Shown: one piece after another, positions 20,543 to 30,098 of the stretch
Numbering within the stretch: the stretch's first letter is position 1
How the letters are laid out: every line of letters begins with the position of its first letter
Assembly: GCA_949775045.1 (NCBI GenBank)
Contig: OX459097.1
Coordinates: forward strand, 18,390,210-18,454,209
Origin: Metridium senile
Taxonomy: Eukaryota > Cnidaria > Anthozoa > Actiniaria > Metridiidae
Length of the DNA: 64,000 bases
Direction: 5' to 3'
Notes under the pieces: model-generated
Seen by the model: only the letters and a program-made list of their open reading frames with translations
What the model was told of the DNA's origin: nothing
Database searches by the model: none
Program-made: the position numbers and the translations under genes

Positions 20543-20690
20543 GGGACAATCTCAGCAATAGTAAGGTCGTCGACGTATTTACAAAGATATACACCTTCAG
20601 TAGACAGATCGTTTATCATAAGGATATACAGCCAAGGACCAATTTGGTCCCTTGTGGGACTCCGGCAGGTACAGAAGACCAGTTTGAGTA
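20543..20690 (-). pseudogene. Old LINE, segment 2 (RT core)
   Basis: Minus-strand frame DRYSNWSSVPAGVPQGTKL, then LYILMINDLSTEGVYLCKYV ending in the VDD active-site triad and TIAEIVP. It is flanked on one side by the TTAA element and on the other by the intact LINE at 20701. It joins segment 1 (24430-26050) and segment 3 (18007-18327) into one element. Confidence 0.8.
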
Positions 20691-20700
20691 TCGATCGTTA

Positions 20701-23700
20701 CAATACAATACAATACAATATACTTTATTTAACGAGGGAAAAATACGTATTAACACTATAAAGGTTATCTAACATACGGCCCTCTAAATAAATAAATAAT
20801 TAAGCTAAATGTAATAACAATATGTATGAATTATACATTACTAATATTCTATGATAGATAAGTTTGTGATAATTTGAGTTCAGATAATTAAGTTAAGATA
20901 TAATGATAGTTAATGACACTACTAGACTAAACAATAGGAACAAAAAACGTAAGACTACTAGACTAAAACAATAATTACTAAGAGATACAAGTTAAGGTAA
21001 AGATACGGTGAAGCAAATAAAGATTAAGAAGAAATACAGTTACAACTCATAAGAAACCTACAATTAAAGCAGAAACGTTCTTCCAGGTGGTCAATACAGT
21101 TAAGCTTAAGACGAAAGTATTTACGGATTCTAAGTTTAATTGCTGTTGTTCTAGAGGTTAAAGCATCGAGAGTAGATGCTTCTGACATAGCGAGTTGTTT
21201 GCAATCCGTTTCAAGTGCATTAAAAAGAGTAGAAGCACTGTAATGAAATGTTCGCTTGCCAAGGTCTGTGCGAGGGTAAGGCAATTTAAGATCGTGTAGA
21301 CAAGCTCTAGTACGTGCATGCTGACGAGTGGCAGATAAGAATTTGAATTTAGTTTTGAAACAAGATGGAGCATTAGGGTTTAAAAGTATGTTAAAGAGAA
21401 GAAGAAGCTTCCTTAGCTTAATGAGGTCAAAAACTGGAATCCATTTGAGTTTGGAGAAAAGAAAAACAGAAGGAGTAGAGAAGTCAGCGTTCAAGAGAAT
21501 GCGAGCTGCTCGCTTTTGAAGAGAGAGAATTCTTAACAAGAGGGTTTTGGAACAATTTCCCCAGGCAACAGAGCAATAAATAAAAGTAGTATGAATGCAA
21601 GAATTATAAAAGAGAAGAGCACAGTCATGACTTAGGAAAGGCTTAATCCTACGCAGTAAGGCTAGCCTGCTAGAAATAATAGAACAAATATTGTCAATGT
21701 GGCAAGCCCAAGTGAGATGGCTGTCTAAAGTAACGCCGAGCATTTTGGCAAACTCAACCTGATCAATTTCTATATTGTTCAGGGTAACTGAAAGCGATTG
21801 GTCCTCAATGAACCTGAACTTTTGAGAAGATAAAATGAGCATAGATTTGGTCTTTGACGTGTTGACTGCCATTTTGTTTTGATCAACATGATTGAGTTGG
21901 AGTTGAATGTCGTTGATAGAAGAACCAGTTGTTAGTATAGTGGTGTCATCGGCGAACATTGTAGAATTAGAGTGAGAAATTTTAGAAGGGAGATCATTAA
22001 TAAATAAAAGAAAAAAGAGAGGTCCAAGAATGCTTCCCTGAGGAACACCAACTGTGACAGGAAGCGAATCAGATAATATACTCTTGAAGGAGGTACGTTG
22101 GCAACGACTACTAAGATAGGAAGTGAACCAATCCAATGCTGATAAAGAAGAACCATAAATCTTAAGTTTAAGAAGTAAAGTGCAGTGATCAACAAGGTCA
22201 AAGGCCTTCTTAAGGTCAATAAGAAGAAGACCATTTAAAAGTTTGTTATCCATATTAGTGAGAAGTTTGTCAGTGAGATCCGTAACAGCTAGCTCACACG
22301 AGCGAAATTTCCTAAATCCGAATTGATTGTCAGTAAGAAGATTGTGTTCGGTTAGGAAATCATAGAAAGATATATGGACGTGACGTTCGAGCACTTTAGA
22401 AATAATTGCAAGAACAGAGATTGGACGGAAGTTAGAGCAATCGAAAAGTGAACCAGCTTTAAACAAAGGAGAAACTTTGGCAATTTTCCACAAATCAGGA
22501 AAAACACCAGAAGTGATACTGAGGTTATAGATCTTAGTGAGAATAGGAGAGATTGATGTCGCTGCTAATTTAAGAAAATGACCATTAAGTCCATCCAAAC
22601 CAGCAGCCTTCCTAGAAGACAAGTGCTGAAGTGAATTAAGTACGAAAGATTCTGTAATAGCGGGAATAGTAAAAAAGGCATTAGGCGGGAGTTTAGAGTT
22701 AACGAAGTTAATAAGATAATCCCAGTTGGGATTTGAATTATCGTTAAGCTTAACAGAAGCCGTAATGTTCGCAAAATGAACATTAAATAGATTAGCAATA
22801 TCATAAGAATTAGTAATCTTCTTATCATCAACAATCAAGTAATTAGGCAAGTTACAGCACTTGGAGGGAGCAACATTGCGAATAATTTTCCAAAGGTTTT
22901 TAGGATTATCGAGGTTAGCGTTGATGGAATTACGATAGAAATCACGCTTAGTGTCTCTAATCAAGTGAACCACTCGATTTCGAGCATTTCTGTATTCGCG
23001 CCAACAAACAGCAGTATTAAAAGAAATGGCACGCTTATGTAAATTATTCCGATCCTTAATTGCAGTACTAATCTCACCAGAAAACCATTCAGGCTGATGA
23101 GGCCTTTTTACACGCCTTTTCTTGAAAGGTGCGTGGCGATCTAGTATATCATTGAATAGTACATACCAATGGTCGAGAACTTCATTAAGATCTAATGAAT
23201 CAATTGTATTCAAAGATAGATTATTCAAATCATTGAGAAAAAGATCAATAGAAAAATTCTTAAGCGAGCGATAAAAAATAGGTTTATGGCCGTAAGACTT
23301 AATAAAATAACCTCTAGTGAACCAAGTAACGAAAATAGGCAAATGATCGCTTAATGCAATCGGCAAAGTTCCAGATTTAAAAACATTGTCCTTATGAGAA
23401 ACATAAATATGATCAATCAAGGAGCCAGAGATAGGTCTGGTCGGCACTGTTATGAGTTGGTGAAAATTAAAGGAACTAAATAGATTTATAAAACGCTTAC
23501 TACACAGTTTTGATAATAGGTCCATATTAAAGTCACCAAGTATAATAGTTCGGTATCCCTCGATGTCAGCTTTAGATAACATGAAATCCAGAAGATCCAG
23601 GTAAGAAGCATCAGAGGATGGAGGGCGATACACAAAGGAAACCAAAATTGGTTTAGAGCGAATAAAAGTTAACTCAATCCAAATGCACTCGACACCTTCA

Positions 23701-24425
23701 ACTTCGAGATCAAGGCGTCTTTTAAATGTTAGGTGATCAGGAATGTAAAGCAATAAACCACCGCCTCTTTTTCCTTTCCTGTCGGCACGGAGTAAAGTAT
23801 ACTGATCAACATTTAAGAATGAATCGTCTAAAAATGTCTCTGACAGGCCAAGCAGGAGGTTAGGTTTCTTTGGATTCATAGAGGCAATATGACTTGAAAG
23901 TATCAGTCTTATTTCATCGATTTTGTTTGTCAGGGAGCACACATTAATGTGGCAGAAGTTCAGACCTTTCGTAGGTAACGGCAAGTCTTTGTAAATGGTC
24001 GATCTAGCGTTAGGACTAGAGGAAGGTTGAGCAGTAGGGCTGACAGACTGACTTGAAGAGTTAATCGTAGAGCTCAATGATATATTATTTGGCGAAGAAT
24101 GAGTTTGGCTGGGGCCAGGATTTAGTTCAATGTCATGAATAAGCTTGATTAAAGGTTGGAAAGTCGCTGTAGTATTGATGTTGTATAACACTCTAGCAGG
24201 TGAACGACGAGAGCGGAAAGCAATCCAAAACTGAGGGAGCCATCTTGAAAACAGTACATAAGATTTGACAGTGTATTTTATATCTAGGCAATCGGAGTAA
24301 TCCAGGTTACGATGACTTGGTGCATAGATCAAATAAGGATTAACCAATAAATAAAGCAGCAGTAATAAAGCCATTGATGAGCGACTACAGGAGAGCAAAG
24401 AGAGCGGAGCATATAGGCCAAATAT
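20701..24425 (-). mobile_element. Apparently full-length LINE with 2A-like leader
   Basis: A minus-strand CR1/L2-like element. Its 3' end carries an AATAAA-type signal and a (TATTG)n tail, seen as CAATA repeats at 20701-20720. Its 5' end is near 24425, about 50 bp before the ORF ATG. It lies within the old LINE in the same orientation. I could not define a clean target duplication, so the 5' boundary is approximate. Confidence 0.8.
21024..24374 (-). CDS. LINE ORF: hydrophobic leader, 2A-like motif, endonuclease, reverse transcriptase
   Basis: An uninterrupted ORF of 1116 residues from the ATG at 24374 (the frame is open slightly further upstream without an ATG). A Leu-rich leader (MALLLLLYLLVNPYLIYAP) is followed by a basic stretch and DIELNPGP at residues 81-88, which matches the 2A consensus D(V/I)ExNPGP. 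Endonuclease: FCHINVCSLTNKIDEI, GLSETFLD, ILGDFNMDLL and SDHLPIFV. RT: AAGLDGLNGHFLK, LIDLKKAFDLVDH, GVPQGSILGPLFFLLFINDL and MFADDTTIL. The C-terminal block has QKRAARILLNADF. All catalytic motifs are intact, so it may be active or recent. 2A would split leader from enzyme during translation. Confidence 0.92.
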   Translation of the reverse strand: MALLLLLYLLVNPYLIYAPSHRNLDYSDCLDIKYTVKSYVLFSRWLPQFWIAFRSRRSPARVLYNINTTATFQPLIKLIHDIELNPGPSQTHSSPNNISLSSTINSSSQSVSPTAQPSSSPNARSTIYKDLPLPTKGLNFCHINVCSLTNKIDEIRLILSSHIASMNPKKPNLLLGLSETFLDDSFLNVDQYTLLRADRKGKRGGGLLLYIPDHLTFKRRLDLEVEGVECIWIELTFIRSKPILVSFVYRPPSSDASYLDLLDFMLSKADIEGYRTIILGDFNMDLLSKLCSKRFINLFSSFNFHQLITVPTRPISGSLIDHIYVSHKDNVFKSGTLPIALSDHLPIFVTWFTRGYFIKSYGHKPIFYRSLKNFSIDLFLNDLNNLSLNTIDSLDLNEVLDHWYVLFNDILDRHAPFKKRRVKRPHQPEWFSGEISTAIKDRNNLHKRAISFNTAVCWREYRNARNRVVHLIRDTKRDFYRNSINANLDNPKNLWKIIRNVAPSKCCNLPNYLIVDDKKITNSYDIANLFNVHFANITASVKLNDNSNPNWDYLINFVNSKLPPNAFFTIPAITESFVLNSLQHLSSRKAAGLDGLNGHFLKLAATSISPILTKIYNLSITSGVFPDLWKIAKVSPLFKAGSLFDCSNFRPISVLAIISKVLERHVHISFYDFLTEHNLLTDNQFGFRKFRSCELAVTDLTDKLLTNMDNKLLNGLLLIDLKKAFDLVDHCTLLLKLKIYGSSLSALDWFTSYLSSRCQRTSFKSILSDSLPVTVGVPQGSILGPLFFLLFINDLPSKISHSNSTMFADDTTILTTGSSINDIQLQLNHVDQNKMAVNTSKTKSMLILSSQKFRFIEDQSLSVTLNNIEIDQVEFAKMLGVTLDSHLTWACHIDNICSIISSRLALLRRIKPFLSHDCALLFYNSCIHTTFIYCSVAWGNCSKTLLLRILSLQKRAARILLNADFSTPSVFLFSKLKWIPVFDLIKLRKLLLLFNILLNPNAPSCFKTKFKFLSATRQHARTRACLHDLKLPYPRTDLGKRTFHYSASTLFNALETDCKQLAMSEASTLDALTSRTTAIKLRIRKYFRLKLNCIDHLEERFCFNCRFLMSCNCISS

Positions 24426-24429
24426 CTAG

Positions 24430-26050
24430 CTCGTATCACTTGGTCCAATTTTTTTAAGTGTACCGTTTAAAGTACCGTTTAAATTACCGTTTAGCTTAAC
24501 TCTTTGCTTGCGATTCGTTAGGAAATTGGTGATCCAAGCAACCACCCATTCTGGCAAATCGATGGATTGAAGTTTCTGTACCAGTAAATGGTGATCGATA
24601 AGATCAAAGGCCTTTCGTTAGTCTAGCAAGGCAACCCTTGCCAAACTACCATTTCCATCGGTTGAACTTGCAAGGTGATGGAACATGCTGATCAAAGCGT
24701 GAGTAGTAGAGGAGTTAGGAACAGTTCCATACTGACGCCGATCGACAATTTTCAGAATTGATGGTTTGACATATCTTTCAACGATAACTTCTTCAGCCAT
24801 TTTGGACACGATGGGGGTCAAGGATAATGGACGTAGATGTTTGTTTACATCAACAACTGTTTTTTGTTTTGGCAGCGGAGTGATATTTGCTTTCTTCCAG
24901 GACATCGGGAGACGGCGTTCGTAATATGAGCAGTTGATTATGTCATTTATGGGCTTAGCTAAGACATTTGCGTTCTCTCTAAGCATCCAGCTTGAAAGGC
25001 CGTCAGGTCCGGGAGCTTTAGATGGATTAAGATTGATAAGCATTTGGAAAATGGAATCAACCGTGGTCACATCATTCAATTCAGTGAGACCAGTTCGCGG
25101 TTGACTGAGTTCCTGAGAGCTTTAAACTTGGCAGTGTTGCCACTTGCAAGTGCACTCTGGCGTTGACGAATGAGGGATTTAAGATGAGGTGTGACCCAAG
25201 CAGGCTCGTTGGAACAGTATCTAGCAGACTTCCATGGCAACAAGATATCTATGCCAGTACGAATGATTGTTTCAAAGGTAGCCAACTTGTCATCGCAGGT
25301 AGGGAAAGAATCGAGGATTGACCAGTCAATTTCATCTAGAAAGGAACTAAAGGCAGCTCTACGACTGGGACGCAAATCTCTAGTTTTAACTTTACGCTTA
25401 GTGTCATGAGTAGTAGTGTTCCTGTCCTTTGGCCTCAGTAGGATAGATAGATGGTCGGAGAGTCAGGGTGACAGTTTCTCAGGGGGTGAGTAGTAGTCAC
25501 TCATGTTAGTCAGTATCAAGTCTAGAGTGTTGTTACCACGGGTCGGAAACTTGACCATTTGCTTTAATCGAAATTGTCTGGTCAGCCTACTAACGTCCAA
25601 CTGGTTAAAATCCCCGGCGAGAACCAGGCCACAGTTAGGAAATGTAGCTTCAATAGATAGTGCAATATTTACGTTGATCGACGCTATTGTTTTCATGCGT
25701 TGAGGAGGTGTCAAGTTGAATATTTAATGACCTCTCTGAAAGAGAGCTTCGTCTCGGTCCGGTGGTTCCAGTGATTAAATTTGAGATTACAGAACTTTCA
25801 TCGTTCGTTGTTAAATAAGGTTCAACAGAGCCCAATTTGGTGAGTTTTCGGCCGCCACGTTTCCCACGTGTAAGTTTCCTCACTCCAGCCTGGCCAAGGG
25901 CTTTCCAAACCTCGTCAGATAATGGTTTCGTCGGTATGAAAACTTGGCGGGAGAGCACATTGTTTACATCTGAGGAAGTAGGTTTCCACCAAAAACGTAA
26001 ATTAAGAAGAGCACTCCGTGAATATTGTAACATATTAGCAGGTAATTGAA
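24430..26050 (-). pseudogene. Old LINE, segment 1 (N-terminus, partial endonuclease, RT N-terminus)
   Basis: Minus-strand fragments in several frames: a basic leader with GVRKLTRGKRGGRK (about 25860); the endonuclease C-terminal half with LVLAGDFNQLDVSRL and, after a stop, LSDHLSI (25400-25650); a linker (25076-25375); and RT with LNPSKAPGPDGLSSWML and LRPLSLTPIVSKMAEEVI (24618-25079). The N-terminal half of the endonuclease appears deleted between about 25715 and 25740. The RT runs on after a stop near 24618 to the junction with the inserted LINE, where a 13-bp GTTTAAA-type unit is repeated. Confidence 0.82.
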
Positions 26051-26115
26051 CTTATAAATCAAGCCAGGAAGAAAATAGACGAAAACTTATAACGTTAGGA
26101 GGTAAAATTGGTATA

Positions 26116-26677
26116 ATACCATGATCACCTCGGTTTACATTGTTTTAAGAGGGACGTTATATCGCTAACAACCCTCCCATGAATAGGAATGAGGGACAAT
26201 TAGAACTAATCTTCCCTCATTACTATGTATGAGGGAAAATTAGTTCTAATTTTCCCTCATACATAGTAATGAGGGAAAATTAGAACTAATTTTCCCTCAT
26301 TACTATTCATGAGGTATATAGTCCCTCATATATTACAATCACTGGGACTGTCGTCGAAACACGCTGTTTCGGAAATTCATTTGATTTGTTATGGGGCCAT
26401 ACTTGATATCGCTGCACACTCCTACGCGTGTGGGAGGCATTTTTGTCATTGCGCATGTGTATAAAACTGACATTGAGAATCAAAAAAATCAAATTATCAA
26501 GTTTAAAGTAACAAGGTTTTTATTTTATAATAGACCTTACACCATACACCACAATATTATCTTTCTTGATTTATTTATGAAAATTTATATTAAATTCGAC
26601 ATTGTTTAATGTCGCTCCTTGAAGAACCCTCCCAAACTAAATCCCATGCTCGTTTATTTCCTCGGTGATCATGGTAT
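26116..26677. mobile_element. TA-flanked MITE containing a long palindrome
   Basis: A 562-bp element with perfect termini ATACCATGATCACC and its inverse, flanked by TA on both sides (26114-26115 and 26678-26679), a Tc1/mariner-type target. A further CCATGGTATTA end-like copy lies near 26750. Short open frames inside are not convincing genes. It contains the palindrome at 26173-26314. Confidence 0.7.
26173..26314. repeat. 142-bp nested palindrome (cruciform-like)
   Basis: The block is an imperfect inverted repeat of itself centred near 26243, and is also built of shorter hairpins with TTCCCTCAT and ATGAGGGAA arms. The whole can fold as one long stem or as several short ones. Confidence 0.8.
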
Positions 26678-26947
26678 TACAAACTACGGGACTTCCACTA
26701 AACTTCCCTCTGCTTCGGGGACATTTAATCACTAATACCCCTCAGTGCCATGGTATTACTTATAAAAATTAAGCGAGACTTCAAAAGGGCAGCCAACTGC
26801 GACGAAGGCGCTAGTGCATTTGACAAAATGTTGACCGTTCAGTCAACATTTTATTTTAGCTCCTGACACGTGACCCCGAAACGTCCAATAAGAGAGCGAG
26901 AAAACAGGGAAGATAATTTACCAATATAACAATGATTATTGTAATAA
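26678..26947. other. Spacer left of the Harbinger element
   Basis: No gene is visible. The last bases (AACAATGATTATTGTAATAA) match the repeat that follows the KDM8 exon copies and continue, after the Harbinger element, at 29685. Confidence 0.45.
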
Positions 26948-27170
26948 TATAGCGAATTCGCATATCGCACTCTACAATGTTAACGTTAATGAGTTCTCAA
27001 TATGCTAATAAGCTGTGTATCTGCAAAAGCTAGCATGAAAAGTAAAACATAACCACACAACGCAATAAATGCCACAATATTCTTTATTTCCAACTCATTT
27101 ACACGGTATCGTTAAACAAAACATGAAGGGAAACTGCCGTTTTAAAACCTCTGACTGAGGATAAAGGCAA

Positions 27171-27555
27171 CTAAGGCTTGCTTATGTACTTGTCAACTTT
27201 CTTTAATAGTTCATCTATGTTTTCCATTGTTGACATCGCTCTGTCACACATTTTTGCATGTGCGAGATTAGCCTCTTTGGCTGCATCTACTTTCCTCTTT
27301 TTTTTTGGCCTGAGCGCCAGTGGTACTGGTGTACTAAATGTTAACCATGTGTTGTGGCATACTTGCCGCTTTCTCGCCAATTTTTAGGCGCGCTGTTTCA
27401 ACAACAACTTTCCAGCCTTTACCATTACAACTATTGTAACACTCCAAAACAAGGTTTTTCTCTAACTCTCCAATTCTTGTTCGACTTTGCTTGGAGGAAC
27501 CTTCTGCACCTATAAAATGATTAAGTCTAATAAGAGGTGAAAATGTATTCCTCAA
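27171..27555 (-). pseudogene. Possible second Harbinger ORF
   Basis: Two overlapping minus-strand frames. The upstream one reads SRTRIGELEKNLVLECYNSC and continues as RKRQVCHNTWLTFS, then a Lys-rich stretch (RPKKKRKVDAAKEANLAHAK) after a frame change near 27360, or possibly a small intron. Harbinger elements usually carry a second, DNA-binding (Myb/SANT-like) protein, and position and basic character fit that role. I do not recognise a clear Myb motif. Confidence 0.35.
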
Positions 27556-27850
27556 ATATAATTATAACGGTTAAATTAAACTGTTTAAATACTGACCTGT
27601 CACAGTATTCATCTAGAAATTATAGTAGTATTGTACTTTGTATATAGGGTATTGCTGTTTGTAAATAAATCGATCGGTTGCCGTGCGCTCAGACATGCAG
27701 TGAGAATTAAAATGCAAATTTCTGATTGTTCCAACTTGAAATGCCGTTTTTCATGTTGGAATGCATACCTCACACTTCATACATTACGGATGTGCAACAA
27801 GTTCAAATATTGCTTTTAAGTATATACTCGCCTGGGTGTTGCTTTTTGTA

Positions 27851-28995
27851 GGTTTTAATAAACCGCCTCCTGCACAAGCTTTATCTCCGTTACAGCATCG
27901 TCTTTTTGAAAACTTTCATGGGGAGATATTCCGTGGCAGAGATATATTTTCCTTGATATCAAGACAAGCTCACCTCTTTTGGAGGAACACTGGAGAAACA
28001 CCTGTGTCGTTTCTCAGGCTGGCGAACGATATCCTTCTCACTTTACATAATTTACGATTAGATCGAAAACCACGTGTACGTCAGCGCAGGCTGAAAATAA
28101 ACGTTATCAACCAAGTTTTGCTCGTCATGATGTGGTTACGTAAATATTCGCACACAGACACTTTAGCACTCTGGTTCGATATCGACCCGACTTCTGCTAT
28201 CCGCATTATATACAGGACACTACCGGTGACGTGGAGATATTTCCAAAATCAAGTCACCCGGCCTAATTTAGCAGAATTAGAATGGTGAAATCATATGGGC
28301 AACTGGCCCGAGTTACCCAATGCTGTGGGTGCTATAGACATAACGCCACACGAGATCTATCGCCCTCAGTTGGAGCCAGAGCGACCATTTTATAGTGGTA
28401 ATAGACACTATCACTGTCCAAATACTCAATTGGTAATGGACAATGAGGGCCACATTCGATTTTTACAGGCTGGTTTCTTTGGGAGCACACATGATGCGAC
28501 CTCTTATAGGTTAATGCAGCCTATAGGGCCCGGGTTGGCCTTGGATCTTCCTGCTGGTGTTAAGCGGTTGGGAGACCAAGGGTACCCTGATGGAGGAGCT
28601 CTAATAACACCAATTCGTGCGAGACAGATGCCTTTATTAAACCAGAGAGAGAGAACAAGAGTCAGAAAGTTTAACCGAGCGCTTTCAAGAAGAAAAGTCA
28701 AAGTAGAACATGTATTTATAATCTGAGTATCAGGCTCTAGGGGAGGGGGGAAGGAGAGAAAGAAGGGAGAGAGGGAAGAAAAGGAGACCCTTCTTTTCCC
28801 TCTTCTCTCTCCCCCAGTCCCTCCCCGCCTCCTCCCCAAGGGCCTGATACTCAGGTTAATGTATTTAAAGATGTAAAGACCTTTAAGGCAGTCAGCCATA
28901 TATGGAGACATTCACGTTGGTTGCAGCCCGTTTGTGTCGAATTGGCAACCTTTTTGACTGAAAGACGAATCCGTTTATTTCAAAGACTCTGCTAA
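27851..28995 (+). pseudogene. Harbinger transposase, broken
   Basis: A DDE transposase of the Harbinger (HARBI1-like) family, which cuts and pastes the element. The N-terminal helical region (RDIFSLISRQAHLFWRN to LVMMWLRKYSHTDTLALWF) is followed by the DDE core: AIDITPHEIY (first Asp), FFGSTHDATSY (second Asp) and KVKVEHVF (Glu). There are two lesions: an in-frame TGA at 28286, and a 140-bp MITE at 28719-28858 after VEHVF. Beyond the MITE the same frame resumes (KDVKTFKAVSHIW to LFQRLC) and stops at 28993-28995. The true start is unclear; GTAG-TTTT near 27850 may be a splice acceptor. Confidence 0.85.
28719..28858. mobile_element. 140-bp MITE with 9-bp target duplication
   Basis: Inserted in the Harbinger transposase. 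Termini TAATCTGAGTATCAGGC and, inverted, TAACCTGAGTATCAGGC. The target duplication ATGTATTTA is present at 28710-28718 and 28859-28867. The interior is purine-rich then pyrimidine-rich (GGAGGGGGG... and ...CTCTCTCCCCC). A 9-bp duplication suggests a Mutator-type transposase supplied in trans. Confidence 0.85.
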
Positions 28996-29257
28996 TAATC
29001 GAGGGCTCTTTTAAAAGGAATGAATACATGTAGCGCGATGCATATATCTTAGTCTAGCCAGGCCTTAATTAATTAACTTGGCTATAAACTTCTACGTTAT
29101 GATTAATTAGTGGTGTTGACTTAAACCTTCATCACATGTTTTGTTTAACTATATAAATACCGTGTAAGTAAGTTCAAGGTAAAGTATTTTGTGGCATTTA
29201 TTGCGTTGTGTGTTTTTTTTTATTTACTTTTCATACTAGCTGCAGATACACAGCTTA

Positions 29258-29482
29258 GGGCAAACGGCTTCAACATTTGCTTCAACATCTGTTCGATTTT
29301 GTTGAATGGCAATGTTTAAATGCTTTTAAACTCTTTCAACATCAATTCAACATCGATTCAACACGTTTCAATAATATTGAGTTTAAATAGTTGATATAGT
29401 TTTATATAGTTTAAAAGCGTATAAACATTGCCATTCAACAAAATCGAACGGTTGTTGAAGCAAATGTTGAAGCCGTTTGCCC
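29258..29482. mobile_element. 225-bp hairpin MITE in the Harbinger right end
   Basis: Arms GGGCAAACGGCTTCAACATT and the inverse meet near the centre, so nearly the whole element is palindromic. It is preceded by TTA (29255-29257); a matching TTA stands at 29628-29630 beyond a second insertion. A TTA duplication is typical of Harbinger-mobilised MITEs. Confidence 0.75.
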
Positions 29483-29486
29483 GGAC

Positions 29487-29620
29487 CAGTGGCGAATCTA
29501 GGAATATTTTATTTTATTTTATATAAAAGCAGAAAACGGAACAAAAATAGGGGGGGGGGGGGGGGGGGGGGGTGTGTGGCTATCAACTCTATTTACCACC
29601 CCTAGATCCATGCGCCATTG
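29487..29620. mobile_element. hAT-like MITE with a 23-G run
   Basis: Termini CAGTGGCGAATCTAGG and, inverted, CAATGGCGCATGGATCTAGG resemble hAT ends. A 23-G run lies at 29550-29572. It sits against the right end of the hairpin MITE, so it appears to have inserted at that junction. The target duplication is not clear. Confidence 0.45.
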
Positions 29621-29694
29621 CGGGCCCTTATTAGCATATTTGAGAACTCATTAACATTGTAAAGTGTGATAGGCGAATTCGCTCTAATGATACA

Positions 29695-29832
29695 TTTATT
29701 TATATTAGATCATTGCCTGTTAGTTTTTGTGTGAGCGTTTGGTGGTAATAATGTTGATGTTAACGATGACAATGTCTATTGTAATAATGATACATCATTA
29801 TATTAGATCATAATACACTTAATGACTGGTCT
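29695..29832 (+). pseudogene. Dispersed copy of the KDM8 last-exon end
   Basis: Starts TATATTAGATCATTGCCTGT and still reads YIRSLPVSFCVSVWW-stop. The repeat that follows (AATGATGACAATGT..., then AATACACTTAATGACTGGTC) matches 15740-15870. It lies 14 kb from KDM8 and immediately right of the Harbinger element, whose left flank also matches this repeat. Confidence 0.75.
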
Positions 29833-29837
29833 AAGGA

Positions 29838-30095
29838 TTTTTATAGGAAAAACTAACTATTCTACCCAGAATTCACTGGAAGCAAGCATGGGTGTGTTAA
29901 AGTCGTGAAAAATGTTTTTTTTCCGGCTCAAACTGATCGCTTGGACCCCGAAAGCAATATCTATAAATATTAAAAAAGTCTGATAAATTATAAGGAGTTT
30001 ATTTAGAAAAAATCATACCCAGAATGCCCTATAGACTACCAAAGTGGTCTCTTAAAGTCGTTAAAAAAATCGAGATTTTCGGCTCAAACTTGAGA
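29838..30095 (-). repeat. Two decayed monomers related to the 162-bp satellite
   Basis: Read on the minus strand, the blocks CTATAGGGCATTCTGGGTA, TTTTTTCTAAATAAA, TTTATCAGA...TAATATT and GCCGAAAA...CGAT appear in the same order as in the 44.6-64 kb array. The two CCAGAAT-containing units are about 154 bp apart. They are strongly diverged from the array. Confidence 0.65.
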
Positions 30096-30098
30096 AAT

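Larger units (their letters stand above)
26948..29684 (+). mobile_element. Harbinger/PIF DNA transposon, damaged
   Basis: A 2.7-kb element. About 150 bp of the left end (from AGCGAATTCGC at 26951) recurs inverted at the right, in two pieces (29160-29257 and 29631-29684) split by MITE insertions. The likely target duplication is TAA (26945-26947 and 29685-29687), the Harbinger preference. It carries a Harbinger transposase gene and a possible second ORF. The pre-insertion site can be inferred from the KDM8-end repeat that flanks both sides. Confidence 0.8.

Noticed and set aside
28504..28911. Minus-strand ORF over the Harbinger transposase and MITE
   Set aside because: It is an antisense shadow; the plus strand carries the DDE motifs.
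29550..29572. G-run as a functional quadruplex element
   Set aside because: Homopolymer G runs (also at 1880, 4206 and 16824) vary in length between copies and may partly be sequencing slippage; no function can be argued.
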